This document shows positions 1-11,619 of a DNA stretch of 64,000 nucleotides, in pieces. Within the stretch, counting starts at the first letter, position 1; every line of letters starts with the position of its first letter. This DNA comes from Botryosphaeria dothidea (Eukaryota > Ascomycota > Dothideomycetes > Botryosphaeriales > Botryosphaeriaceae). Under the pieces are notes generated by a model that was given only the letters and a program-made list of their open reading frames with translations, was not told where the DNA came from and made no database searches. The position numbers were made by a program, and so were the translations under genes. The stretch spans positions 1,612,001-1,676,000 of the forward strand of contig WWBZ02000040.1 of assembly GCA_011503125.2 (NCBI GenBank), in the 5' to 3' direction.

Positions 1-2250
1 CTCCCCTCGGCCTCGACGCCGTCGCTCCAGCGGCCGCCGCCGCCGCCGCCCCAGCTCTTCTCGCGCTTCGGCCTCGCCAACCCGTTCGCCAGTGGCAGGC
101 TGGCGACCGACGACAAGAACTCGCGGCGCAAGAGCAGCACCAAGCTGCTCGGCGCGACGGAGAAGCGCAGCCCCGGGTTCAAGATGAGCCGCGTGTGGAA
201 GGGCAAGGGGAGGCGGGATAGCGCGGGGGCGGCGCCGGGTGGGGAGAACGGGTTTCCGTGCGCGGGGGGCAGTGTGGAGGGGAGTGAGGATGCGGTGCAG
301 GCGGTGGGGAAGAAGGATTTGAGGAAGAGGTCGAGCACGATGGGGAGTTTTATGGCGATGGTGAATGGTGGTGGTGGGGGTGCGGTGAGGGGGGAGCAGG
401 AGGCGGAGGCGGTTGATGGTGGTGGTGAGGAGAGGCAGCTGGGGAGGGTGGGCGCGTTGAAGAGGTCGGCGAGTTCGGGGAGCTTGGGGAAGATGATTGG
501 GGAGAAGTTGAGGCTGACGACGGGGAAGGCGAAGGGGGCTGACGCTGCGGAGAAGAGAGAGGTGGACGGTGGGGAGGAGAGGACGGGTAGTGTCGCGAGC
601 GGTGTGGGCCTGTCGAGGAGCAACGCTGTGGCGAGCAGGGGACACAGCCGGAAGAGCAGCTGGAGAAGCAGCTGGGGGTTCGCAGGCGGTCCTGGCTTGA
701 GCAGCACTCCGACGGATACGACGGAGGGCTCGAACAGGAACAGTGCGAACAGCACGGGGAGCCACATCTCCTTTGCGAGCACCGACGACACCGACAGATC
801 CGGCGAGAACGGTACTTCCTCAGGCATCAAGGGGTTCGGCCGGCGCAAGACGTCCTCGACCCTGCACGGCATCGCCGGCGGAAAGGGCTTGGGCCTGGGA
901 TTCGGTACGTCCGGCCTGGAGATGACGCCTGCCGACAAGAAGGACGACGACACGACGACGGAGAACGACGCAGAGCCGCGGCCCAACACCTGCGATGGCG
1001 TCTTCACCACGACCGCCGCCGTGGACGCAACGGCCACGCCAGCCATCAGCACCAGCACCGACCACGGCGACCCCGCCACGGCCGCCTCGCACAAGAAGAA
1101 CAGCGTCGGCTCCGCCGCCGAGTCCCTCACCCGCCGCATCAAGATGCCCCGCCTCAAACAGGCCTCTTCCGCCGACAACGACACCACCGCGGGCCGCGTC
1201 CGCAGCAAGTCCGAGACGGCCAGCACGCTTCTGGCCGCGCCCGCCAATTTCATGCGCCACCGCCGCCCCTTCCTCAACCACCACAGCGGCGGCGCATCCG
1301 CCGAGCGCACGACCACCAACGCCTCGACGACGGCCCTGCGCGGCTACTCGACGAGCTCCGAGTCGGGCGTCAGCCTGCCCAGCGCCGCCGCCCGGAACAG
1401 CGGCTTTGTGAGCGCGATCGGGCACCCGGCGGGCGTGACGTGTCGGTCGAGCCCGAACTTGTTGGTGATGAGCGATGAGAGTGGAAGGAAGGGGAAGAAT
1501 GGAAGCGAGGGTGGGATCGTGGATGCTGGAGACAGGACGACGGCGGCGTGGTTCAGCACGGCGAGTGCGAAGGAGCCGCCGCCGATGTTGCCGGCGTTGT
1601 TGCCGAGTGAGGAGTATTTGCTGGGAGAGGTGTTTGCGGCACCGATTGATTCGGTGTTTGAGAGCGGTGGTGCAGCGGATGAGAGGAGGGGAAGCTCAGG
1701 GCTGGATGTGGGTGAGTGGGGCGTGGGAAGGAGTGGAGGCGAAGGGCAGAAAGACAAACATGCTGTGGAGAGGGTGTTGGAGCACAGGAAGAAGGCTGTG
1801 GCGGGTGATCTTAAAGGGGCAGAAGAAGATGAGCAGACCTTGAAGGCTGTGAAGGGTGCGTCAAGTGTCGAGTTGGCGAAAGAGGCAGAAGCTGGCGCGG
1901 ACGAGTACAACGGGGTCAGGGTTGAGGTCACACCAGCGGACAGCAAACGCTCCGAGAGTACAACCCCGAGACCGCCTAACAATCTCCAAGTCAAGTACAC
2001 CGACGACGCTGGTACCCGGGGTCGGACAAGCCTGGCAGACCCGAGAAAAGGAAAGCATGAGAGGACAATCCCGTCACAATCCTCTTCGGTATACTCGGCA
2101 CCGAATACCTTACCCCCGACGCCCTCAGACACATCCGACATTCCTCAGAGCGGATACGCTGGTAATGAGTACGCGAAGGAAATCGAGACAGAGCTCGTAG
2201 ATGACCGGTGGGTAGAATATGGTCCGATGGATGAGGTAAGGGCGCTGTGA
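1..2250 (+). CDS. Hypothetical Ser-rich protein, 5' partial
   Basis: Frame 1 is open from the first base of the window and ends at the TGA at 2248-2250. The first ATG visible is at 184, but coding-like sequence in the same frame precedes it, so the true start probably lies outside the window. The visible ~749 residues are low-complexity, rich in Ser, Gly, Thr and basic clusters, with a short poly-Pro run near the left edge and repeated RxxS/SRSS-like stretches that look like phosphosites. I see no signal peptide, membrane segment or enzymatic motif. The C-terminal part becomes acidic. It lies tail to tail with MON1, 152 bp away. I do not recognise the family; a disordered signalling or cytoskeletal protein would fit, but that is a guess. 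Confidence 0.75.
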   Translation, partial: LPSASTPSLQRPPPPPPQLFSRFGLANPFASGRLATDDKNSRRKSSTKLLGATEKRSPGFKMSRVWKGKGRRDSAGAAPGGENGFPCAGGSVEGSEDAVQAVGKKDLRKRSSTMGSFMAMVNGGGGGAVRGEQEAEAVDGGGEERQLGRVGALKRSASSGSLGKMIGEKLRLTTGKAKGADAAEKREVDGGEERTGSVASGVGLSRSNAVASRGHSRKSSWRSSWGFAGGPGLSSTPTDTTEGSNRNSANSTGSHISFASTDDTDRSGENGTSSGIKGFGRRKTSSTLHGIAGGKGLGLGFGTSGLEMTPADKKDDDTTTENDAEPRPNTCDGVFTTTAAVDATATPAISTSTDHGDPATAASHKKNSVGSAAESLTRRIKMPRLKQASSADNDTTAGRVRSKSETASTLLAAPANFMRHRRPFLNHHSGGASAERTTTNASTTALRGYSTSSESGVSLPSAAARNSGFVSAIGHPAGVTCRSSPNLLVMSDESGRKGKNGSEGGIVDAGDRTTAAWFSTASAKEPPPMLPALLPSEEYLLGEVFAAPIDSVFESGGAADERRGSSGLDVGEWGVGRSGGEGQKDKHAVERVLEHRKKAVAGDLKGAEEDEQTLKAVKGASSVELAKEAEAGADEYNGVRVEVTPADSKRSESTTPRPPNNLQVKYTDDAGTRGRTSLADPRKGKHERTIPSQSSSVYSAPNTLPPTPSDTSDIPQSGYAGNEYAKEIETELVDDRWVEYGPMDEVRAL

Positions 2251-2402
2251 GAGGAGAATTGGAGAAAAAGTAAGATTGCGAGTTCTGTATCTAAAGAGCC
2301 AAAAGTTTCATTCGATAATTCATTATTAGTTGGAGCATCAAGTTCATCTGTTTGATACATCGCCCGGTTGCTGGTTGTCGATTACAGGGTTCTATTTTGG
2401 GT

Positions 2403-4545
2403 TTAAAATACAGCGCCTCCAATAATGAAGACGCGTTCCTCTTCCCGGCGCACCCACTGAATAACCTTATTAGCGGCCTGCGCTAGTGCAGCACGTGATG
2501 TGGTACCAGGGGCGATGGCATATAGTTCGAAGAGGGGTGTTGTCCATGCTAAACTGATGTGGTGGGTGCTCGTGCTGTGATGGATTTTCAAGTGGGTCGG
2601 ACGAGTGTGTAAGTGTGAGTGTAGCTGTGCGTAGAGGCTTATGAGGCTGAAGATTTCTGTCAGTTTGAGTTGGCGTAGGAACAAGAGTGATAACTTACAG
2701 CCGCCTATCAAGAGGGGTATTGAAGTAGGGTTCGTATGACGGCATGGTGAACTGAACGTTGCCACGGGATTTGTAGATGAAATGCCGAAGCACTGTGCCC
2801 GGCACGATGTCTGTACATGATAGCCGGCCTCTGTTGACGGCTGTGCGGATAGATTCAAGGCTTCCATTCTTCTCGAGTTGCTTTCCTGTGTTTTAGTCAC
2901 TGTGCTCTGGTGCGCGATCGTTAAGGGATATACCTCGACCAATTGATCCCGCATATCCCTCATCTCAAAGAAGCTCTCTTTGTTCGCGCTTATCAGGATT
3001 ATAGCAATTTCATCATCTTGTCCAGACGATGTTGACGGTCGTTCGGCAGTGCGGTCCAAGCTACTTTCGTTGACGTTGATGAAGCTGACATACATGTAGA
3101 GGTAGCCCGTGTTGTTGAAGCCGGGAAGACAGAGCGGAATCCAATTCTCACCGCCTGCCGCTTTGACACTTCCAGCCTCGAAGAGCATGTTAAATATTAG
3201 CTGGAGGTCACCAGGGTGCAGAGAGTGCTTTTTTGGTCGCACAACGCTGACGAGACGACCCGCCGCAACGAGAAGGCCGTATAAGAGGTTAGAGGAGCGA
3301 ATTTTGAGCAAGGTACTGTCAATGACTTTGCGATGGGATTTACGTAAACGCAGACATTCCAATGCAGAGAGTAGAGTGGAGGGTGAGCCGCGGGTAAAGC
3401 CGTCTGCTAGTGCCGAGAGGAGCGTCTCCGTGCCTTGCAACGGTCTTCGCAAGTCAGTGGATGCCCTGGCACGGAACATGCGTTCCATGCTCGGCAGGGT
3501 GAGTGTTGACAAAATCTGCATATACAACGACTCTAGCTGTGTGCGCAACTGCCCATCACTTTCACCGAGCTTGCTGATGGCGACCAGGTTCAACGGGCCC
3601 TTGGACAGGACGACGAAACGGACACCGCCGGCAGTGAAACCCTTGAGCACGTTGTCGGCATCTTGGTAGAAGGAAATGATGGTCTGCACGACGCCAATTG
3701 AGTTCGCGATGAGCTGGTCGTCGCCGTGGCGGCTGTAGATGGGCTTCCCGGCCGACGACAGGATCAGGTAGTGCTTCAATTTCGATCTCCATTGATACAT
3801 CAGAGCTTCTACACGCAACAGGGCTATCAGCGGGTGTCTTCGAGAGCTGGAGGATCGTCTGACCTTCATTGGAGCCGTCTGCATTGAACTCCTCCAGCTC
3901 ATCGAACTCATGTTCAAACGCCAGCCTGAACGAGGGGTCTTCCGGGAACAATGCGGCCTCGTCCTCGACACTGGGAAAATCACGCCTCAACGACTTCCAA
4001 ATCGAGCTTTCTTGCTCGGCCATGACCTCACCCAGTATGTTCTCTACATCTGCGCCGGCCTCCAGGGTCGGGACATAGCTCTTCACGCTCAGGGTGTCGC
4101 CGGCGTCGCTGGCGCTGGCGCTGGGCCCAAAGCGGGCGCTGGAGAAGCTGAAGTGGCGCGAAGCAGGCGACGAGACGGCATCACGCAGCGTATCGCTGTA
4201 GGACTGCACGCCCGGGATGGACAAAGCGGTGGTGGCCTTGGCCTGCAACGAGGGGCGAGGCGACCCGCTGGCGCTCGCGCTGAAGCGGAAGGAGTCGGTC
4301 GAGGCCTTTGTTGTCAAGGTGCGCGGGCGTGGGGGCAGCGGCGGCGGAGTGCCCTCGCGCGAGGGCGCCGCAGGCGCGGCGTCGTCTTGCGGGACAGGGT
4401 CGTCGGGGGCGCGGGGCTCGAAGTCCTTTGCGCTGGTGGTGGCCTCGGGCTGTCCGTCGTCATCGGCGCGGCTCGAGCTCGGGCGCTCAGTGTCGGGCTC
4501 TGCGGGCTGCGGCAGCGGCTCGGCGGGGTCGGTGGGCTCGGGCAT
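2403..4545 (-). CDS. MON1: Vacuolar fusion protein Mon1
   Basis: Four exons: 4545-3864, 3808-2934, 2880-2699 and 2646-2403, with introns of 55, 53 and 52 nt; splicing gives 660 aa. The N-terminal ~225 residues are disordered, acidic and Ser/Pro-rich. The conserved Mon1 body starts near residue 228 with the longin-type signature [18 protein letters not shown] and runs to the C-terminus. Mon1 pairs with Ccz1 as the guanine-nucleotide exchange factor for Rab7/Ypt7, driving endosome/autophagosome-vacuole fusion. The ATG at 4545 was chosen because the upstream in-frame residues look like untranslated leader and the protein then starts [10 protein letters not shown]. Every splice junction restores the Mon1 frame. 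It faces BCK1 across about 1 kb. Confidence 0.93.
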
Positions 4546-5535
4546 GGGCGGGCAGGCGCTTGAGACGTCGAGCTGCAGGCAATCAGTCAGTCGGGCATGG
4601 GCGCGGTTGCAGGAGGGAGTGATTGTAGGACGGAGGTCGGGGCGCGAGTAAGTGCTGGCGGGATGGCCCGTTTTCGAAGCGCAGGAGGGCCAAGCCCAGA
4701 CCCAGCCCGCTTTCCGCCTCAGCCCAGGCATTGTGCTCGCCAGCAGCTGCGCGCTGCCACGTCTGACCACCCCAGCACTCGAGCATCCAGCATCGCTCAC
4801 CTCCAACTCCTGCTCCTCGCACGCAGCCGCCCTCGACCGCTCCCTTCGGCCTCGCCGCGCTGCGCCCGGTTGCCGTCGCCGTTGCCAAAGCGACCCTCAT
4901 CTCCGCCCCTCACGCCCGCCGCCGCCTAAGGCTCGTATCAGGCGCCGCACGACAGCGAAACCCCCGACTGCGCCCACAGCTTTCCCAGACAACGAGCCAT
5001 CCAGCCCGCGACCGCGAAACACCAAGACCGGGCCTTCCCCAACGCGCGCCCGCCTCGAGTTCCCCCATCGCACAATTGCGCCCGAGCATCCAACGTCACA
5101 TGCGCCCCGGCTGAGCCGTCTTCTGGCTGCGCCGCCAGGTCAACACCTGCGCTCGACAGCGCCCTGCCCAAGCTCTCTGCCCTGTCGCCGCGACTCGGAA
5201 ATACGGCGCCTGGATCGACGCACCTCGATGCTACGCCCTGGGTCCGAAAAAGGTGCTCCTCCCCCCTATAGGAGCCTTTACGAGCCACGACTTTTCTCAT
5301 GACCGGTTCATGAGCTAGACCCGACAACGTACACATAATAAGACGTTTCCAATTGAAAATCTCCCCTGCGGCGACGCCGTCCTGCTGAGTTTGCGCGCGT
5401 TCGAGCGCCGCCGCAGACCTCCAGCAGACTTGCGCCCGCTCACGAGGACCTGCGCTCCAGCTTATCTTTCGCGCCGCGCGCGCAGCTGGCTGCACTCCCT
5501 GGACCCCGCCGAAAGACTCCCATCCTCTGCCGGCC
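4546..5535. promoter_or_regulatory. Divergent MON1/BCK1 intergenic region
   Basis: About 990 bp separate the MON1 start (minus) from the BCK1 start (plus). Several open frames cross it, but all are GC-biased shadows without family similarity. It must hold both 5' leaders and promoters. The part next to BCK1 (5300-5535) is C/T-rich, typical of fungal core promoters. I see no clear TATA box. Confidence 0.5.
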
Positions 5536-8500
5536 ATGCATAGTTCACGGCAGCAGTACATACCGCCTCCCCCACCGCCCGGCCAGCCATCTACCTCCCA
5601 TGGAATGACATTACCGCCGCCTCCGCCTCGGCCCGCAACGAGCGGCGCCCACGGGGGATATGCGCTGCCAGGCCCGCCGCCGGGAGGCCCGCCGACTACC
5701 TCGTACTGGAACAGGACCAACTATCCGCCGCCGCCGAACAGCTCTGCTCCTCATCCTACCTACAATCCTAATGCCTACAATACTTACCAGCAGCAGCAGC
5801 AGCAACAGCACCAGACTTTTTTGAACAACCAACTGCCTCCGGATGGCCAGCCCTTGACCTCGGCAACTTACATTCCCTTTGGTGAATCTTTTGGCCCTGG
5901 CGTCGGAATACCGCCACTCCACACTCCGTCCGACTACTCAAACAATTATTATTACCCATATAGCCAAGACCTGGGTCTGCCTGCGGACAACGGCTCCAGA
6001 GGGGCGTCAAGTACAACGCTGGTTACGCCGCCTGAGGAATTGAGCAACTCAAACTATCCAAACGGCACGGCTACCCGTGATTACCAGCCAGTAACTCTGA
6101 GCCGCCCGTCGATACGCAGTGAATGCAATCCCGCCGAAGTGCCTCTTTCGCCGTCCGATCCTGCTCATCAGTGGCCTTTGGATCGTGTGCTCATTTGGCT
6201 CGCCACCAACGGCTTTTCCAGTGAGTGGCAGGAGACATTCAAGCAGCTGGACTTGCATGGATCCGCTTTTCTGGACCTGGGCAGAGGCCACGGCCCCAAA
6301 GGAAACGTGGCTATGATGCATCAAACAATCTTCCCGAAGTTGGCTGAAATTAGCAAGGCAAACGGGACCAACTGGGAATTGTCTCGGGACCGTGACGAAG
6401 GCAAACGGTTACGTCGCCTCGTCAGGAGCATCGTGGATAATGGAGGCCACCCGACAAGCGCACGGCTGCCAAACAGGCGCACCTCCCGGACGTTCGGGCC
6501 ATCGACCAACAGCGCTGGAACAGAAGGCACTATGGAGAGCTCCCCGAATCTCGGCCAGTCGGCTGAATTCAGTTCGACACCGTCCACGGCAGGCGCCGAC
6601 GGAGAAAGTCCCGGAAAGCACGGACAACTTGGGTTTCATTCCCCTGCGACAAGCAACCCGAGACGTTTCTCCGCCCAACGCGTCTTCACGGTCCCATCAC
6701 TGAGTCAGCCCGATCACGTGTCCGAAACATCAAACCGTAGTGTGTACACTGAAAAGATCCTGAGACAGCTGGGTGATGGCACCTCATCAAAAAGGCACAG
6801 CCCGAACACGTCCGGTGATTATGGTGGTCAAAGGTCGGCCAGCCCGCAGCACAGTCCAGGTCTGGTGGCCGCACAGTTGATGCCCCCCTTGTCGGGGGCC
6901 CCGTCCCAGGCAAAACGAGACAGATATTATGACCCAGCACACATCCGCGCCAACTCGTCCGAATCAAATGTCTCGAACATCGCCGCGTATGGTTCAAATC
7001 CCCCCTCTGGCCCACCTTCAGGGAAATCAGACGGGAGGCGCAACGGCATTGAAGGTGCTCGCCCCGAACACGCCACAGGCCGTCATTACAGTCAGGACCC
7101 TGAAAGAAGCGCTAAGGAGCATAAAGGCTTCCTTGCCAGAATAGGGGTCCGGGGCGGTAAGAAGAGGGACGAGAACCACCCTTCGCCAGACGAGTCCAGC
7201 ATCGAATCGCCGACCAGTCCAGCCAGCATGCGTCACTTACCACCCACTGCGCCGTTTATGAGGACGAGCTTGAATTCCAGTGATACCTCACTGAATGAAC
7301 GGCCGCCGTCCAGGAGGTCCGCGCAGGCCGATTCGGATACAAATCACGGTACCACCCGTCCCCGTGCTGTAACGAGAGAGTCGGAGCCCAGGCGGTTCTT
7401 CTTTGTCACGCCAGATGGCTGGAACTACAGACTCGTCGATGTGACCGGTATCGACTCTGCTGCGAGACTTCGCGAGATCATCTGCTGGAATCTTCAAATC
7501 CAGAATACCAAGGACATCACGCTTCACCTCACTTCGCCCGGCCAGATGGAACACGACGAGGCCCTCTCGGACGGTCTTCTGATGCAAGCTCGCCGAATTG
7601 CAGATGGTTCAGGAACTCTCAAAATCTTCGTCAACGTACCGGCTCCCCCAGCCGTCGGTCTGGGAGTGCAAAATGGCACGTCGCCATACAATAGTCGCAT
7701 ATCCTTCACTGGAAATGCGCTTGACCCAGCTACCTTGGCTCGGCTCGGTGCTGCCGGTAACCAGCTGGACTCACCCGGCCCCCGATCTGGCGAGTCTACA
7801 CTTGTCCCCGCTCAGTGGCGAGACAACAAGCAACTTCCCAGTCTTCCGAAGAGCGAGGAGGTTCCAGCAGAGATTCCGACCTCGCGTCCACGGAAACCTG
7901 ATCCCCAGTGGGACTCTGCAGGCAATGATCTTTCTGAACAAGAGCGACGGGACATACTGGAGGCCGCAGCCGAACATCACAGGCGTGAGACGGCCAGGAA
8001 GCAGAAGGAGTATTTGGACAAGAGAAAGAGACATCTTGCGAAGGAAGCTTCCCCGATCGATCCGCCAAGTGCTCTTGGTTACAGACGAGAAGGAGTCATT
8101 GATTTCGACGAGCGCCGTGATTCGCCATACGAAGACGGCAGACGACCCGAACACTTTGAGCGTGGCAGGCCGAAACAGCTTGTACCTCTCAGAGAGCCGC
8201 CCCCAGCACCGAAAGTCGAGACCGAAACGCTCATCAAGGCAAACTCGCTCAGCAAGCGGGAGGGTAAGGGACGAGACTCGTGGCCAGAAGACGAATCGTC
8301 AGGAAAGGGAAGCTCTTCGGAGAATGCCAATTCTGACGACAAATCATCCCGCCGCTTAGCTATTCCAGAGACTCCATCTGTAGCCATGGGCATTGGTGCT
8401 GCGCTCCTTGGAGCCGGAAAGATTGGTGGTATGGTTGGCGCGCCGTCGCGAGCCATCAAGCCGAGTCCTACCCTTGGCGCCTCACCTCAATTCCTCACGC

Positions 8501-10650
8501 CCACGGACAGAGACGGGAAACCTCAGAGAGCTATGGCCATGGTCGATTTCAGTCATACTGCGCCTCGTAGTGGCAGTCCAGGTGGGTCCCCTCGCAGTCC
8601 AGGTGACATAACAATGAGTAAAGGCAAAGTTCCGTTCGTGATCCCTGACTATGTACAAGCTGCGCAAGATCGCACATCACCAGAGAAGCCGCCGCTGTCG
8701 TTAGAGATGCCCGAAAACGCCGCCATTTCGAAATTGAAGCAGCAGGATGATTTATCGTCGAGTCGCTCGCCGGACGTTAGCCCGAATACCGCCCATCCGA
8801 ACGAAACCGACCTGCACCGCATGATGTCGACGCGCTCCTACGGCCCCAACTTGGATTTCAAGGAGGATCCTGTGGAATTTTCTCACTCACCCGCTGTTGC
8901 CACTGACGACTCAGATGACGATTCGGACGACGGCCTTTTCGCGATGCCTCTTGCCAGCAAGACCCCGCCGCGATCGTTGAACAGTGCGCGACCGCAAACC
9001 CCCGATGACGAACGGACCCAACGGCCAACTTTGGAAATCAAGACGCCGTCGAAAGTACGCATTCAATCTCCGGAGAGAGCACGAAGTGATCATCAGGACA
9101 TCGCAGAGAGAAGTCGGAGCATCGAAAAGTTCATTCCCCACTCTGCAGCATCAGCCTCCTGGTCCCTTGACTCGCCTGAAGACGGCAGGCCTGGAGGTTT
9201 TAACAGACGTGAATCATTCGCCAGCGATATCTGGGCCAACCGTCCTCCCCCCGAGGCCCTCGTGGAGCACCTCGACGAATTCTTCCCGAACGTCAACCTC
9301 GACCAGCCGATCATGGATGAGGACATGCCAGGCTCGCCCGCTTCCCCGTCATCCGAGGAAAAGAGGGGTTTGGTTGGGCCTTCCCCAGAGCCGAGCCGTG
9401 TGCCAACGCCGATGTCGATTCCAGAGGATGAAGGAACACTTCGCCCCGACAACGCCCCAAGGCTCCAGCGCGGCGATACCGTCATGTCGATTGCACAGAG
9501 GAACATGAGGAAGGCAGGAGGTCTTGGCCGCACCAAATCCATTCGTGAGACTGTCAAATCGCAGTACCAAACCAACGACAAGAGAGCCATCCCGTCTCGT
9601 GTCAATACTCTCAAGTCCGGGGACATTGTCCGTAGGAAGAGCACCAAGATGTTTGGTGCTAGAATCGAACAAGTCAAGCCACCTCGTGGCAGCCGTATGA
9701 TTTCACTTGACACCATTCAAGACAATCTGACTATGCACACGCCACAACATCCCCAACGCCAACCAACGTTCAAATGGATGAAGGGTCAATTGATCGGCAA
9801 GGGAACATTTGGAAAGGTGTACCTTGGTATGAACATGACGACCGGTGAACTCATTGCTGTCAAGCAAGTCGAGGTGAAGCCGAACGAAGACAAGGAGCGG
9901 ATGAAGGAGCTGGTCAAGGCCCTGGATATCGAGATCGACACGATGCAGCACCTGGACCACCCGAACATCGTGCAGTACCTGGGTTGCGAACGCAAGGATT
10001 TCTCCATCTCCATCTTCCTGGAATATATTCCTGGTGGCAGCATCGGCAGCTGTCTGCGTAAGCACGGCAAATTCGAAGAAGCCGTCGTCTCGTCCCTCAC
10101 GCGCCAAACCCTCAGTGGCCTGGCCTACCTCCACCGCGAGGGCATCCTGCACCGCGACCTCAAGGCCGACAACATCCTGCTCGACCTGGACGGCACGTGC
10201 AAGATCAGCGACTTCGGCATCTCCAAGAAGTCGGACAACATCTACGGCAACGACATCACCAACAGCATGCAAGGGTCCGTCTTCTGGATGGCGCCCGAGG
10301 TCATCCGCAGCCAGGGGCAGGGCTACAGCGCCAAGGTCGACATCTGGTCGCTGGGCTGCGTCGTGCTCGAGATGTTCGCGGGCCGCCGCCCGTGGTCCAA
10401 GGAGGAGGCCATCGGCGCCATCTACAAGCTCGGCTCGCTCAACCAAGCCCCGCCCATTCCGGACGACGTGTCTCAGGAGATCAGCCCCGCGGCCATCTCG
10501 TTCATGTACGATTGCTTCACGATCGATCCCGCCGACCGACCGACCGCCGAGACGCTGCTGCGCGCGCCGTTCTGCTTCTTCGATCCGAATTACAACTTTT
10601 TGGATACGGAACTGTATGGCAAGATTAGGGGCGCTTTTGATAACCATTGA
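5536..10650 (+). CDS. BCK1: Bck1-type MAP kinase kinase kinase (cell wall integrity)
   Basis: A single uninterrupted 1704-aa frame. Residues 1-130 are Pro-rich with a Gln run. A SAM-like helical region lies near 213-300 (WPLDRVLIWLATNGF onwards). A Ras-association/ubiquitin-like segment lies near 619-705 (RRFFFVTPDGWNYRLVDVTG). The Ser/Thr kinase domain spans about 1411-1690, with glycine loop GKGTFGKV, catalytic Lys in AVKQVEV, HRDLKADN, DFG in ISDFGIS and MAPEV. Length and order match fungal Bck1/MckA/Mck1, which acts under Rho1-PKC1 and phosphorylates Mkk1/2, then Slt2/MpkA, to control wall repair, growth and conidiation. The kinase end is nearer Bck1 than Ste11 (HGKFEEAVV, KSDNIYGNDITNSMQGSVFWMAPEV). 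The ATG at 5536 is the first in frame after stops. No intron in 5.1 kb is notable here. Confidence 0.95.
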   Translation: MHSSRQQYIPPPPPPGQPSTSHGMTLPPPPPRPATSGAHGGYALPGPPPGGPPTTSYWNRTNYPPPPNSSAPHPTYNPNAYNTYQQQQQQQHQTFLNNQLPPDGQPLTSATYIPFGESFGPGVGIPPLHTPSDYSNNYYYPYSQDLGLPADNGSRGASSTTLVTPPEELSNSNYPNGTATRDYQPVTLSRPSIRSECNPAEVPLSPSDPAHQWPLDRVLIWLATNGFSSEWQETFKQLDLHGSAFLDLGRGHGPKGNVAMMHQTIFPKLAEISKANGTNWELSRDRDEGKRLRRLVRSIVDNGGHPTSARLPNRRTSRTFGPSTNSAGTEGTMESSPNLGQSAEFSSTPSTAGADGESPGKHGQLGFHSPATSNPRRFSAQRVFTVPSLSQPDHVSETSNRSVYTEKILRQLGDGTSSKRHSPNTSGDYGGQRSASPQHSPGLVAAQLMPPLSGAPSQAKRDRYYDPAHIRANSSESNVSNIAAYGSNPPSGPPSGKSDGRRNGIEGARPEHATGRHYSQDPERSAKEHKGFLARIGVRGGKKRDENHPSPDESSIESPTSPASMRHLPPTAPFMRTSLNSSDTSLNERPPSRRSAQADSDTNHGTTRPRAVTRESEPRRFFFVTPDGWNYRLVDVTGIDSAARLREIICWNLQIQNTKDITLHLTSPGQMEHDEALSDGLLMQARRIADGSGTLKIFVNVPAPPAVGLGVQNGTSPYNSRISFTGNALDPATLARLGAAGNQLDSPGPRSGESTLVPAQWRDNKQLPSLPKSEEVPAEIPTSRPRKPDPQWDSAGNDLSEQERRDILEAAAEHHRRETARKQKEYLDKRKRHLAKEASPIDPPSALGYRREGVIDFDERRDSPYEDGRRPEHFERGRPKQLVPLREPPPAPKVETETLIKANSLSKREGKGRDSWPEDESSGKGSSSENANSDDKSSRRLAIPETPSVAMGIGAALLGAGKIGGMVGAPSRAIKPSPTLGASPQFLTPTDRDGKPQRAMAMVDFSHTAPRSGSPGGSPRSPGDITMSKGKVPFVIPDYVQAAQDRTSPEKPPLSLEMPENAAISKLKQQDDLSSSRSPDVSPNTAHPNETDLHRMMSTRSYGPNLDFKEDPVEFSHSPAVATDDSDDDSDDGLFAMPLASKTPPRSLNSARPQTPDDERTQRPTLEIKTPSKVRIQSPERARSDHQDIAERSRSIEKFIPHSAASASWSLDSPEDGRPGGFNRRESFASDIWANRPPPEALVEHLDEFFPNVNLDQPIMDEDMPGSPASPSSEEKRGLVGPSPEPSRVPTPMSIPEDEGTLRPDNAPRLQRGDTVMSIAQRNMRKAGGLGRTKSIRETVKSQYQTNDKRAIPSRVNTLKSGDIVRRKSTKMFGARIEQVKPPRGSRMISLDTIQDNLTMHTPQHPQRQPTFKWMKGQLIGKGTFGKVYLGMNMTTGELIAVKQVEVKPNEDKERMKELVKALDIEIDTMQHLDHPNIVQYLGCERKDFSISIFLEYIPGGSIGSCLRKHGKFEEAVVSSLTRQTLSGLAYLHREGILHRDLKADNILLDLDGTCKISDFGISKKSDNIYGNDITNSMQGSVFWMAPEVIRSQGQGYSAKVDIWSLGCVVLEMFAGRRPWSKEEAIGAIYKLGSLNQAPPIPDDVSQEISPAAISFMYDCFTIDPADRPTAETLLRAPFCFFDPNYNFLDTELYGKIRGAFDNH

Positions 10651-11080
10651 GAGGCGATTTGATGGTTTCTGGAATATTTCTGTCATCACCTCCGTCCTCA
10701 CACTATCTTTTTTCTTTTCTTGAAAGTCACTGTCGAGACAGTCCTTACGGTATATTTCTTTTTAGTAGTCATTTTTTGTTACCATCTGTTTGCCGATTTT
10801 GATTGGGGAGATGAGAAAGGATTTTAGGAGAGGGGTGGGGTTGTTCATATTGGGGAAAGGATCTTCTGGGTAAAAAGGGATAGGGGGTGTATACAGGTGA
10901 TGGGATCTCGGTGGAGGGGAGGGGGGATGTTCTCATACAGTAGACAAAGAGTGAGAAGGTGAGGGCGCGATCTTTATCGGTGTTTTTTGTGTCTTTTTTC
11001 TTTGGTTGTTTTTCAGAGCAGCTTTCATAAAAAATACCCAGAAGCAGCGCGGCGTCGAGGGCGTGCGTTTTGATTATTAT

Positions 11081-11129
<49 letters not shown>

Positions 11130-11619
11130 TGTTTTGAGGTTTTGAGATATGTCTGTCTATCTTGAGACGGTATTCCTTTTCATCCCCTGTGCAATTTGAG
11201 TCTTTCTTCTGGAAGGGAATTCTGCCCGTTCTTGCTGCTGGATTCCCGTCAGGTTTTTTTTTTGTGCTTTCCATATGGTAATTGCTGTTGACATACTTTG
11301 TGAGCACACATACCATGTACGATTCCCCCTTTTCATTTTGGTCCTTCTGCGTCTTTGACGTTTTCTTTTGTTGCGCGGCCACCCGGTTTCTTTACATTGG
11401 TAACAGTCTTGTTGGAGCAGACGCTGAGATATAATGTGGGGGAAAGTGGAATAGTGTCGGCAGTGTAGATGAGGAGTACACGAGTTCGGGAGTATATGAG
11501 AAGTAGCATTGGAGATCAGACAAGCAAATGCGTTCTATCAAACATGCGGAGTCCATAGGTGCCTGACGAACTCAGCCTCCATTTGCTTCTTCTTCGTCGT
11601 CGTTGTATGTACATCTCCG
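10651..11619. other. BCK1 downstream region, no gene seen
   Basis: About 970 bp after BCK1. It is T- and G-rich on the plus strand, contains a TC microsatellite, and shows no frame with family resemblance. It probably holds the BCK1 3' UTR and the 3' flank of the small minus-strand gene that ends at 11620. Confidence 0.5.
11085..11127. repeat. TC dinucleotide microsatellite
   Basis: A perfect TC/GA run of about 21 units (43 nt) lies 435 bp downstream of the BCK1 stop. It is probably within or just beyond the 3' UTR and is length-unstable by nature. Confidence 0.95.

Noticed and set aside
9703..10701. 332-codon minus-strand frame over the BCK1 kinase domain
   Set aside because: Antisense to an unmistakable kinase domain; no independent signal.
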